From Malania oleifera (taxonomy: Eukaryota > Streptophyta > Magnoliopsida > Santalales > Ximeniaceae): a stretch of 64,000 nt of DNA. A program made the translations under genes and the position numbers. The DNA is taken from contig NC_080428.1 in the NCBI RefSeq assembly GCF_029873635.1, forward strand, positions 69,249,601 to 69,313,600, given 5' to 3'. The notes beneath the pieces were generated by a model that was not told where the DNA came from, did not search any database, and saw nothing but the letters and a program-made list of their open reading frames with translations. Within the stretch, counting starts at the first letter, position 1; each line of letters starts with the position of its first letter. This document shows positions 39,801 through 53,030 of this stretch, in pieces.

Positions 39801-42800
39801 TTGATAATCTTTAACCAACTCGACTCCTTCCTGCCATTATATTTTTGTGTTTCTTTTGGAATTTTCTTTTATTGGACATAGATCTGAGTAATCTGACGGG
39901 TTATATCAATCAAGGAAAAGCAAACAATTTTGTTTTCTTCTGTTTTCTTTTTCTTTAATTGTTTTATTTATTAATTTTTTGTTCTGTGATATCATCATCA
40001 TAATCACTATTATTATTATTATTATTAAGTCTCCCACTGTATTTTATTGTAACTGTTTGATGTGAATTTAGTCATGCCTATTATTTGCTTCTGTTGTTTA
40101 GGTTCAACCGTGTGTTGGTATTTGGAGTGATAAATGCTCTTCAAAGTATGGAAGAAGGCGGCCTTTTATACTTGCTGGATCTCTCATGATCTCAGTTGCT
40201 GTGAGCATCCTGCAATCTCATATTTGTTTGTATGCATTTATTATACTGTCCTTTACATCAGCTAAACTAAATTTTGTATTTAGGTGATAATAATTGGGTT
40301 TTCTGCAGACATTGGATATTTGTTAGGGGATACAAAGGAGCATTGCAGGTTTCTGATGCAATTTTTTCTTTTAAAATTTTCTATTTTTATGATAGAAATG
40401 TGAGGTTACGTTTAACTGACTCACATAGAAAATGCAGTACATTCAAAGGTACTCGAACAAGAGCAGCAATTGTTTTCATCATTGGGTTTTGGATGCTGGA
40501 TCTTGCTAACAATACAGTGCAGGTAAGCATGTTAAAATGTTTAATTGTGCAACCCTTAACTTTTATGTGAATGACTGCACATTACCTGCTATCTATTTCA
40601 CGTTTTCGACAATCAAATTACGAATTTTTTTTCTTTGTAGGGCCCAGCTCGTGCACTCCTGGCTGATTTATCAGGTGACTTTGCAAAGACCCCTCCCCTC
40701 AGCCCCACAGATGAGAAAAAATAAAAAAGGGCCAATAGAATGCATTGCTTTATAGAATTTATATTCTTGTCAACTATGAATGAATTTTCAGTAATGACCT
40801 GTTTGTACTTAATGATAGGCCCTGATCAACGAAACTCAGCAAATGCTGTGTTTTGCACTTGGATGGCTGTGGGAAACATCCTAGGATTTTCTTCTGGTGC
40901 TAGTGGGAAGTGGCACAGGTGCAGCTTTTTTGATTTATGGTATTTTGATGTAACATGATGTTTCTTTGTTTAGATATGCAGATGCACATGTCCTTGTATT
41001 GATGAGCTTTCCTGTTTGTAAACAGCATTCGGTTAACTAGTGTCCCAAGGGTATTAGTTAAGGTGCTGTTGTTAGAAGTTTCCTTGCTTTAAATGTAATT
41101 GTTGACCTTAATATGGTGGTTTTCTAACGCACGGAGTGAAATATATTTCCTAGAATAGTTTTTTGATCAGCCAGTATTGTCATCTATGGGCATCTGTGGA
41201 AAAAAAGTTTAAAAGCCAAGAAAGTATATCCAATGAAGGAACTCTGGATGAAAATCCCAGATTTCCACACAAGACGAGTTTTAGAAACTCACTTAAATAA
41301 TAAGGTTATGAAGAAAATAAATTTACATTCATTAAATAGTAAAGTTAGTGCCCAAGGGCACTCGTTAACAAGATCCTAATCTATATCCTGCTTCCTTAGA
41401 TGTAGTGATGTAGTCATTCCATTTTCATTTTAGTATTGTTAAGCCAACTAAAGCAATGCCACACTGTTCTTTTTTCCTAAAGAGACTCAATTACTATATT
41501 TTTGTTCACATTATTATATATTGCTTGAACTTCTAGGGTGATTGATTCATCTGATTTTTCATTTCTAAACAGATGGTTTCCTTTCTTGACTAGTAGAGCT
41601 TGTTGCGAAGCTTGTGGAAATCTTAAAGCTGCGTTCCTCATCGCGGTGGTGAGTTGTATCTTCTGCTGTGCAAGGTCTCTTAAGTGGGTTCATGATGATG
41701 TGCATCTCCATGCTTTTGCTTTTCCATTTTTTTAAAATTAGTTTATCTTTCTTTAAACAGTTTAGGATGAATTTTGACATCTAGCATCGTTGCTCCTTCC
41801 TTGCTTTATTGAGGTTCATCATTTTAGAAAGCATGGATAATGTTTCCTAGAATTTGTTAGAAATGCTTCATCCTGAGAGTATCTTATTTTTATGTTTGAC
41901 CTAGGCTGCTTTGAGGATATAGATTAGGGTGGATTTCTTTAGCAAATAGCATTAGTTCACTGCCGGAAGAGGGTAAGGGTCACATTTTTCATGGGCTTAG
42001 CATGTGTTATCTTATTACTAGTGGAAGTTTAGGAGGTCTAATTAAGAAATCATTGTCTAGTTGTAGTCTTACGCTGTTGCACTGGAATACTCTTCTTTTT
42101 TGGGAAAAGAGGGGGGGGGGGGGTGTTGGATAACTATTAGGGCAAAAGACACTTACCTCCCTTGAGGTTTGACACACAGACGTCCTTGAAGTTTCAAAAA
42201 TCTCATGGACCTCCCTTGAGGTTTGCAAAAAGATGTAGACGTCCCCTAATATTTCAAAAATCCCAGACCTATATCCCTCTTTGGCTTGTCTTTTTGTCAA
42301 ATATATAAAGGTCGTCTACGTATTTTTGTCAAAACCTCAAAGGAGGTTCATGAAAATTTTGAAACCCAAAGGAGGTCTACACCTTTTCACCAATTATTAT
42401 TGTGTATTAGAATTACTAATACTATATATAAATTTACAAATGCGTAAAAGGTGCAAATCATTGTGTTTAACAAAAATATAGTTACTTTTTATAATTGTGT
42501 ATCTACATATCAATGTTATAAAAGGTGTAATGTGAAGCATTTTAACCCTATGAGGCGAGGTATAAACCTGAAGGTGTTAAAGTGTTCTATATACAATTCT
42601 AAAAATAACTAACATAAATATTTAAAATAGGAAAAATTGATAATGTATAAACAAAATTTGGAAAAAAAAAAGGGTTTGAAAATCATTTGTTGGGCACTCT
42701 AGCATACAGACTTGAACTCCAGGCGTACTGGTGGGGGTTCACTCCATCTAGATTAAAGGGAAGTCCTTCGATCTGAGGTTGGATAAGGTGGGGAAGGTCG

Positions 42801-45800
42801 GACCTCTGTCCATTCTTGAGAAGAACCAAAAGTGCAGTTGGTGAGTTTGGCTCTCTTCAGGAGCTGCTTCATGGTTTTCTCAGGGATTTTCAGCTATTGC
42901 TGGTAGGTTGGGCAAGGGTTTTTGAAGGTTGTGGGTGGATTATGTTGATTATTGGGTGGGGATTCACTTGACTAGGGTAGGGAATTTCATGGAATTAGGG
43001 CATGGATGGAGTGGTAAAAAATTTCCAATCTTTGTTCCTAAAGGGTTGAAAGGGGAAAAGTGGTCTTGATTTGGGGATGCCTTCGTTGTGTTGGAGAGTT
43101 CATGTTGATCAGCCTCAAATAGAGCAGATACTAAGAAGTGCTACGGGAACCACTCTTGGAGTCAGGTTGTTGCTGGTACCGTAGGCGATGGTGAAGGTCA
43201 ATCAATCTCTACGAATTTGCAGAAGGTATGTGCTTGCTGTGGGGGAAGGTCGCAAGAGGAAGCTTCTCAAGTTCAACCGATGATGTTGAAGGTGACGGTG
43301 TCAGCTAGGCAGTTGAAACTAGAAATGGCTAGTTTTTCTCACGTCGATGATAGGAAGACGAAAGCAGAGGCGGCTAGGATTTCTTGCATGGAAGATGGAT
43401 TGCGAAATTAGAGTGGGCTGGGCTGGCATATTGTCTATTAACATTGATTTGGGCCTGCTATGTGAAAATAATTAGAGTTTATTAAACTCATTGATGGGCT
43501 TTTTGGTTAATGAGGGCCAAAAGTTGTCTTTTGATATAAAAATGGGCATGGGCAGTGGGGAAGTTTATACAGAAGAGCAGATTGGCCCCTCATTTGGGAA
43601 GGCCCAAGAATCTTTGCAGCCCCCTGAACGTAAGGAAGCCTCTATGCCCCCAATTTGGGATGATACTGGGGTTCTCCATCCTTCAGAGAAGCAACATATC
43701 AAACAGCAGCCTTCTTCGAATGTAGTAGAAGGTGATTCAACTTTGTGCTCTTCTTTGAATAACAGCTTTGATAGTCATGACGAGGGATGCTTGGATAAAA
43801 GTTCAAGAGACAGAAGGGGGAGGAAGGCCTGATAGGTTTGATGTTTCTCCTCGGCTGGAGGAAAATGGCATTAGGGGGACTGGCTCAAGGAATTTTATTT
43901 CCTGTGAGTTGAAAAACCAGGATTTTCATCTGTGGTTCGGTAGAAATCAAGTTAGAGAAGGAGTCTATTCAGATAATTCGAGGGGTGGTGAGGTGTATGC
44001 TCGTCAAAAAGAAATTCAGATGGGTTTCGAAGGGAGGAAATTTTATGAAGATAAGCGAGAATTATCTAGTGAGAAAACACATAAAATTATAAAATGGGAT
44101 TCCAAAGGTTTATTTAGTGGAAGAGCCAATCATTGAGAGGGAAAAGTTAAGGAAAGTAAGAGTTGGGGAGATGTTTCGGATGAGGACAGCATAGGGAGTA
44201 GTGATTTTGAATGTGAAAAGGTTTACTTTTGGACCATATTGAGGTATAGTGTGGATATTTCTCCAATTCTTCTACTGATCGTTCCGGGGATCTGTCTTAC
44301 GTGCCACCTCCTTCTTTAGAAGGTATTATTCTGTTTGAAGACAAGGCTCACAAAATGACAAAAAGGTATGAATTGATTTCTGCCTACTCCCGTTCAAGAC
44401 AAAATTCCTGGTAACGATATTGATAGTCAGGGTTTGTTGAATGACTTGGGCCTTAGGTTATCCGATCAATGAGGTAATGAAGTCAGGCTTGATGGTGGCA
44501 AATAGAAGGTAGAAGGGTCAGAGGGAATTAGCTAATTTGAAGTATTTGATGAACTATAAAGAGGGGATTTCTTGGTTGATTATTGAATTTTTTTTTTGTT
44601 CTGCTTTTATTTTTATTTTTCTTTTTGAGTTTTCCTTTGTTTTTCTTTTACCCTTTTTTTTTTTTTTTTTCGGATTTAGTATCCTTGCTTCCATTGTACA
44701 GAAATACCTTTATAGATTTCCTTTTATTATAAAAAAAAAAACTGCAGACTTGAATTCCCTCAAGTAAACCATGTTTGCGGTGATTACACCATAAAGATCA
44801 AATTATGTCCATGATCTATGTTGCAACTCTCAATTGTTTGGGAAATGTTTAGGTTCAGGAGTAGAGATTCACTTAGATTAGAACTTCCTTAATCTTTTCA
44901 TATATAATTTTGATTAAAATTTGTTGGGCCTAATTTACTAATGAAATCTGACTTTGAACTGACAAACAAAAATTCTGTAAGCCTCAACCTAAAAAGCACA
45001 AAAGCGCCACATTTTTTTGATAATGTGCAAGCATTTCTGTCTTACGCATTTGCTGTTTTTGGGTTTGGTATTTTAGACTAGGCCTTGGGTCGTTTTAGGC
45101 CTGCCTTGTCTTCGAGCAAACCTCAATTGCATTTTTCAAAACATTGATACACGCACACACATATAGAGAGAGGGGTATGAAATTCTTGAGATATAAAATA
45201 TAATATTGTCAAAAATATTATTAATTTTGAAGTTTGTGTATTTGCCTACCCTTTAATACAATATTTTATTGAAATTCTTGAGATATAAAATATAATATTT
45301 TTCAAAAATATTATTAATTTTGAAGTTTTTGTGTATTGGCCTACCCTTTGGTACAATATTTTATTTAAAAAACTATCCTTAAAAATTTATTTATATCAAA
45401 ATACCCTTACATGGACCTACCCTCTTGAGATATAAAATATAATATTTTTCAAAAATATTATTAATTTTGAAGTTTTTGTGTATTGGCCTACCCTTTGGTA
45501 CAATATTTTATTTAAAAAACTATCCTTAAAAATTTATTTATATCAAAATTCCCTTACATGGACCTACCCCAAGTACAATATTATGTTTGAGATAAATAAA
45601 TTTTTTAACTTTTTAATTTGTTTATATGAAAGTGTTCTTATATGGTTCTACGCTAGTTAATGATGTATTCGTCATCATACTGCAATATTTCATAATGAAA
45701 AAAAAAAAAAAATGGATCAAATAACTTGAGGGGAAAAAGTTTTAAGTACAAACACATCTTTAAAGAATTCAACACCAGTCCAAAGATGTGGTTTTCTAGA

Positions 45801-48800
45801 AGAAATTTAGACAGTATACCAAGGCTGACGTTTCATCTTATCAAAATTAATTATTAAACTTCATGTGATCTGCATCCAACTTTTAAAATAGTAAAAATTA
45901 TTCTTATTATCTTACATAACTACTATCAAGTTCTTAAATTTCAATTTCAACTCAAATTTTGAAACTCCGTAAGTATGGAAATTTCGACGAAAATTTTGAT
46001 TTTGATGTTAATTTGGATTTCGATTTGAAAAAATAATAGAAATCAGTAGTAAAACATGGAATTCTTTGTGAAACTTTAGAAATGTTTAACAGGCATAATA
46101 AAAATTTAAGGACTAATATATTACAAGTTAAATACATCTGTATTGTGTATGAGGTGGAAAAGTTGTAATATAATATGTGTATCAAATATATTTGTAAGAT
46201 AATGTACATTAAATATGTTCTGTTAATGCAAATGAAATTCATAAATCATTTAAATATTATTTATTGTACAAATATTGATAATTTAGATATGAATGGTTAA
46301 ATAAAGTGTTGTTGTATGTTTATTTTTTCATATAATTTCAAAAGCATTTACGATAATCTTTTGTTTCGATAAAAATAAATTAAAAGAGAAATTTCACTTC
46401 ACTCCTAAATCTCTCATTTGAATTCCAGGGAAATTTCATTGTATAGTTAAAATTTCGACAAGTTTCACTAAAATTTCAAGATTTTGATAAATTTTGGATG
46501 ATGCGTTGAGATTTCAATGGAAATTTTGCAAGACGGAAATTGACTGCCATTTCTATTTTGAGGGTAACGGAAACTGGAAATTTCGACTGAAATTACGACA
46601 ATTTCGTGGAAATTTAAGACGATGACTACTATTATCAAACAATAAATAATAAAAGTGCACTTTTTTGTTTGATAGCAAAAGAAGAGATTTCATTAATAAG
46701 AGATTAATTTACACTGAGGAGAGAATAAGACATCTTCCATCTAAATTCTGGGAAAAAAACCAGAAAAAAGGAACTGAAAACAAATAAATGCTATGATATA
46801 TATCAATGCGAAAGATGCCTCCATTCTTGTTGAACAACTAAAAAGCTAGCTCTCTTAAAGCACAGCCAACTAATGCAGTGGCTGCATCAAGGATCCGCAG
46901 CCATGGGAGAGATTAGAAGAAATTGATGAGAGGAAGGAAGGGGAAGAGCGGGGAGAGGAGATACAAAGGGAAAGCTCACATTTACTTCAATTCAATGTTA
47001 ACAACTACCTACAACATGACTTTCAGACACTATTTATAAGAAAGCCTCTAAACACATGAAATTCCACACATACACCTAGAACTACATTACATTACAAACA
47101 TACCCTTAGAATATACAAACACTACAAACAAGCCCCCAACATGCTTATCCTAATACGAGTGAACTAGAAACACATGCTTAAACAATTAACTAACTAAGCA
47201 CATTTGGGTTTAGGACCCAATGAACCATTGATCCTATTCTTCATTATAAGCCTCCAAATTGGGAAATGATCCATCCAAATACATCAATTCTCTCCTTCTA
47301 AAAAGAACTCGACTCTGTCGAGTTGGGAAAGTACAAAGTAGTCCATTGCTGTGAGTGGAATCATCTTGTTTCATAAGAAGAGAACCGGCGATATGCTTCA
47401 ACTTGTTGAGTGGGGGAGCTCGAGATGTCTTCAACTTATACTTCTACCTGTCAATGGAGAGGGAATAAGAATTCTCATATCCATCATGCTTCATATTCCT
47501 ATCAAATAACCATGGTTGGCCCAAAAGGATATGACAAATTTTGAGAGGAAGGATATCACATTGCTCTGTCTCCACAATGGACCCAATCTTGAAGGTAAGT
47601 AAGCAATGATCATGGACATTCAAGTTGGTATTATTCACCCAAGCAATTTTGTATGGGTTGGGATGAGGCTCAACTTCCAAATTAAACTTCTTTACAGCTT
47701 CAAAAACTGCATTTGTTCGATTACTAGGATCAATAACCAAAGCATAAAGCTGGTTTTGGAAAATTTTTTAGTTTGAAAGATGTTGGTCTGCCTCCAATCC
47801 TCTTTTTCTTTAACCTTGTGGGAAAAGAGCATATGTCAAAGCACTTAATAGATTTTCACATTGATTGGGATTTTTGTTTCAGGCTTTCAGCTTCAACTAC
47901 TTGAGTGCCATCATCATCATCATATCTTCTTTTTTCTGAAACAGCCGTGACTTGTTTAGGACATTGTGCAGCTCTATGTCCAAATCCTTGACATTTACAG
48001 CACTTGAGTGATGGGTAGCTCATAGAAATTGTTCCAAAATGCTCAGAAGTCATCACTTTCCAAGTGATGTTAATTTGAAATCCTTTATTTAATTGCTCAG
48101 GTGTATTCTTTTGTACAACTCCATTGGTAATCTTCTCAAACCATAGGGCTGATGTAGCTCTAGAAGGATTACACTGCATATCCTCCTCAATCTGAGTGGC
48201 AACCTGTAATGCATCCCAGACTGAGACAACATGCAGCAAGTTTGGAGGCAATAGCTGGCTTCAACCTTTTTCTGTGCAAAGCTTTCATCACATTCTCTTT
48301 CCATTATGTGTCGGCATGAGTAGCCAACTGATAGATTCTACTAGTGTACTCCATTGTTATCTTTTCTTCTTGCTTCAAATCAAAGAGTTGGAGATGAACA
48401 CGCTGCTGATAATTGGGAGGCACAAATTGCTCCTGTATGGCTTGCTTCATCTTATCCCACATTGTAATCTCACCAAGTTTGCTTCTTCTAAATATCTCCT
48501 GTTGTTTAATCCCCCAAATTCGAGCAGTCCCCTTCAATTTTGATTCAACGAAGCACAACTTTCTAGCCTCATTCATGTCATACCATCAGAAATGGTACTC
48601 CAAGGAATACACCTAATCATCAAATTCATTAGGAGAACCATCACCATTAAAATCTAAGACTTCCTAGTTTAATTTCCTTGCTCAAATGATTATTTTGGCC
48701 TTCACACGACTCAGAGAGTATGAGGGACAGTAGCTATTTCACCATCTTGTTTGGTAGGAAATTCCATGGGCCTTTTACCTAAGGTTGCAACCTCAGTTGT

Positions 48801-51800
48801 TCACCTGTTCAAAGCAGTGGTAATAGTCTCCGAGGCATGTTTCATTTTTGTACGCTATTGGATAACAATTCAACATTGGTCACCATGATGCAATTATATA
48901 TCACCAAGGTTTCTTAAACAATTTGCAAACAAGCTTCAATCATTCATGCAAACCACAAAATTCACTCCCAATTATTTAAAACCAATCTTCAAGTCCCCTT
49001 TAATCTTGAGTATCACATAGAAATGAAATGAATTCACTCAGAAAACTCACAAATGCAGCAATAGAACCTGATTTCTAATGCTGGCACTGGAAATTTCTTG
49101 TTTTCTTTATCAAATTGTTACTTGCAAAATATCATGTCTAGAACCAAAATATCATGCTGCAAATCAAAGTATCAAGGGAAAACACCAATTTCTTGTGGCT
49201 GGAATTTTTCTCACGATCAGGCTGTTGCGACTTACAAGGGATTCCAGCAAGTTTTCTCACATGCATCACCAGCACGTGAGGCGAGTGAGTCGCAGGCTGT
49301 GAGCCTCCGGTGATGAAACTCCATGTGAAGGTAGACCATAGATTGATGAATGAGGCGTGATAAGAAAATCGCAGGAAGTTAGGGATTCAAGAGGGGATGA
49401 TGGCTGGTTGCATGATGGCCCTCCAGTGGTCAGTTGGCAACAAAATTTGAGGGGAGAGGTTTCGGGAGGTTCTGTTTGTGGTGGCATGGAAGGTGTTGAG
49501 AAAAGCTTCAAGGGAAGAGGTGTTCAAAAAGATGGTATACAACTGGAAACTTCTGAAAAGTTCAGAACTGTTTTTATTTTTTTTCACTGAAATTTCAGGG
49601 CAGAGAGGAATCAGAGATAGAAGAAGACAAGAATGGAGAAAAAGGGACAAGAAGAAGGAAGAAGGAAGAAGAAGCAGCAGAGAGGGAGAGGGAAATTACA
49701 GAACAATGAGGAGAAGGAAGAAGAGAAGAAGAGGGGTAAGAAGAAGAGTGAAAGGGGGAGATGGGGGAATTGAAATGGAAGAATGAAATTGTGGTGGGGC
49801 TCTGATAACAAATGTTGTAGGGCAGCATCAAGGATCTGCAACCGTGGGAGAGATTAGAAGAAATTGATGAAAGGAAGGGGAAGAGAGGAGAGAGAAGATA
49901 CAAGGGGAAAACATTCCTTTCAGTTTAAATTGAACAATTACCTGAAAAATGGCTTTCAACACTATTTATAAGAAAACCTCTAAACACATGAAAGTACACA
50001 CATACCCCTAAAACTACATTACATTACTAACGTACCCTTAGAATACACAAATACTACAAACAAGCCCCCAACATACATAGTCCTAATACAAGCAAACTAA
50101 ATATGCATACTTAAATAACTAACTAAGCACACCTGGGTTAGAACCCAATAAACCGTTGACCCTATTCTTTGACATAAGCCTCCAAATTGGATTGAAATTA
50201 TCTGTCCAAATATCCACTTATATACCAACACACCATAAAGGGGCCAAGTATTGAATTAAACCAGCTGCCAATTCAATTTTTCCCGTAAAAAAATTTGTGC
50301 ATCATGCTCCAACCATAATCTCCACAGCGCTGCAGATGTACGGTATTTCCAAAGAGCAGCCCCATACTTCCTTCTTCCAAAACCCTCAAAAGAAATAGCC
50401 AACATTCCTTCCACTAACACTGGAAAAAAACCAAGTTTCTCCCAACGTGCCAAATAATTTATGTTAGATGCTCCAAGCAAAATCACTTCGTAAGAACAAA
50501 TGAGATGCCATTTCAGAATTCAAATAACAAAGCACACAAACATCGAGAGAAGGCCTTCAAAGGTCCCCTAATTTGGAATAAATTACTAGTTTTGATTCTA
50601 TTAAGCACAGTATGCTAAAATGAAAGCCTTAATCTTTGGGGAGCATTGGAACAGGTGTAAAACTTGGGAAAAAAAAAATGATTTACAACAATACACCCCG
50701 GAATGATCCAAAGCCCAAGACTGAGTATCCCTAGCTGAAGAAGGATGATAATTGTTCAATGGTGACAACAAGGAAAAAGGTTCCATCAACACTCTTATCA
50801 TTTAGAGATATTCTGAAATGAAAGTCCCGAGAAACCAAAGGGCTGACTGAATCAACCACAAAAGCAAGAAATCATACTATCTTGCCCTGAGCTCAATCGA
50901 AATAGGCAAGGAAAAGATTCGGATGGAACATTTCTCCCCAACCACAGATCTTTCCAAAAACGAATCCGAGAATCCCTCCCCACCAAAAAACTAATGTGAG
51001 GAGTGAATAAGGGATAAATCTGAGAAATAGATCTCATGGACTCTGTGATGAACCTTTTGGATAACCCATGGACTTGCCTTGTTCGCAATTTTTATTTTCT
51101 CATATGCAACACACAGGCATCTTGACTACTATATATAAATGCATACTAGCTGTAGGCACACACTACCTTTGTGCTCCACATCGGTGGTTTTAGAGAGAGA
51201 ATGGAGGAGTTGAGATAAAGGGAGTTGTAGGTAGTTTTTTAATAAATATAAAAAATTTATTTCAAATTTAAATTTGATGGAGAAGGATATTGTAGGAAGA
51301 ATAAGGGGGAAAATGAAGGTTGAAAACTGTCCTCTTAATTAATAGCAGAGATATACTAGTAACTATGTAGATGAGATTTGAATAAGTTGATAAAATACTA
51401 AAATTGCATATCCATTTTCTATCTTTTTTTTTCATATTTAAATCATTTCTTTAGTTCTCCAATTGTGTCTATGTTTTAAATAGCGAATTTTTAACCATTG
51501 CCACATGGTTTTTTTTGGGTATTCCACAAGCATCAACTTTGAAAACTTTCTTTACATGGTACTTTTGCAGGTTTTTCTAACCTTTTGTACGCTTGTGACA
51601 CTGTATTTCGCTGAGGAGGTCCCGCTGCCTGCAAAGCAATCCCACCGTCAATCAGATTCTGCGCCTCTGTTGAATGATTCCCAACAAGTTGGCTTTGATC
51701 GTTCAAATTCAAGATCCGAAGTATCTGTTTTTGAGCATACCTCTGAGAATGGTGCTGATAGTGGTTATGAAATGGAGAAAAATTCAAAACATCCTAACCC

Positions 51801-52995
51801 AGCAGTTGAGGAAGATAAAAATGAAAGTTTCAATGATGGACCTGGAGCAGTGTTGGTTAATTTGCTTACTACCTTAAGGCATTTGCCGCCTGCAATGCAT
51901 TCGGTGCTTGTTGTCATGGCTCTTAGTTGGGTATGTGTTCTGGCAGTTATGCAACACCCATCTGTTTCCACAACTATGTACTTGTGACAAATTGTCAGTG
52001 GGCCTTTTGCCTGCTAGTCCCAAGAATCTCTCACTTAAATTTTCTTGTAGTTATTGCTTTTGAGTTCCTGGTTGCATTCTTATGTTCTTAGCAAACATAC
52101 TCCTTGCAGCTTTCGTGGTTTCCCTTTTTTCTTTTTGATACGGATTGGATGGGGAGAGAGGTTTATCACGGGGACCCAAAAGGCGACATCGCCGAAGTGC
52201 GAGCCTATGATCAAGGTGTGAGAGAAGGTGCATTCGGTTTGCTATTGAATTCAGTAAGAACTCGTTATTTGCATCAATGACTCAATGCACTAGTTCCCTA
52301 CATAATTCTCATAGTTGATCATTGATATATTTTGTAATGTCAATTGAGGATATGGAGATTTAAGTAATTGTATGATTTTGCTTTCCAGAAATAATTTTTT
52401 TTGTGGGTACATTTTTTTTTGGTAGGTTGTTCTTGGCATTAGCTCTTTCCTTATTGAACCAATGTGTCAGTGGATGGGTGCAAGAATAGTATGGGCAATG
52501 AGCAATTTTATTGTATTTGCCTGCATGGCGGGCACTGCTATCATTAGTCTGGTTTCTGTCATAGAATATTCCAAAGGGATTCAACATGTAATTGGAGGGA
52601 ATGAATCAATCAGGATAGCTTCCCTGGTCGTCTTTGCACTTCTAGGCTTTCCCCTATCTGTAAGCGTTGTCTGCTATAAATATAAATATTCCTGTACTGC
52701 TGCCCCAAAATTTTTGTTATAATATGTGCCGTTGTTTGTGTTGCAGATTACCTATAGTGTACCCTTCTCTGTGACAGCAGATCTAACTGCTGATTCAGGT
52801 GGTGGCCAAGGTTAGTATAGAATATACATATACATCCATGCTTGCATATATCTAGCCCACACGCGTGCGTTTCATTTTGTTATCAGATTTAGCAGCATCA
52901 TAATGGTTATAACAAGCTTTTATGGCCATGCAGGATTAGCTATAGGAGTTCTCAATCTAGCAATTGTTGTTCCTCAGGTAGGTCACTGCTTTCTT

Positions 52996-53030
<35 letters not shown>

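Larger units (their letters stand above)
46657..51110 (-). mobile_element. antisense L1-like LINE fragment split by a gypsy element
   Basis: Minus-strand frames at 51,088-50,601 and 50,486-50,256 match the zinc-finger RVT tail of plant L1 (LEHDAQIF after WRLW). Beyond the gypsy insertion, 46,657-46,873 reads on the minus strand as a LINE 3' end, with TTATTAATGAAATCTCTTC near a T run in the plus strand. The two parts together form one 5'-truncated insertion of about 1.1 kb in intron 8. Confidence 0.78.

Noticed and set aside
49387-49903. Several open frames on both strands over a GAAGAAG-rich region
   Set aside because: Low-complexity purine tract in the leader of the gypsy mini-element; the products are only Lys/Arg/Glu or Ser/Phe/Leu runs.
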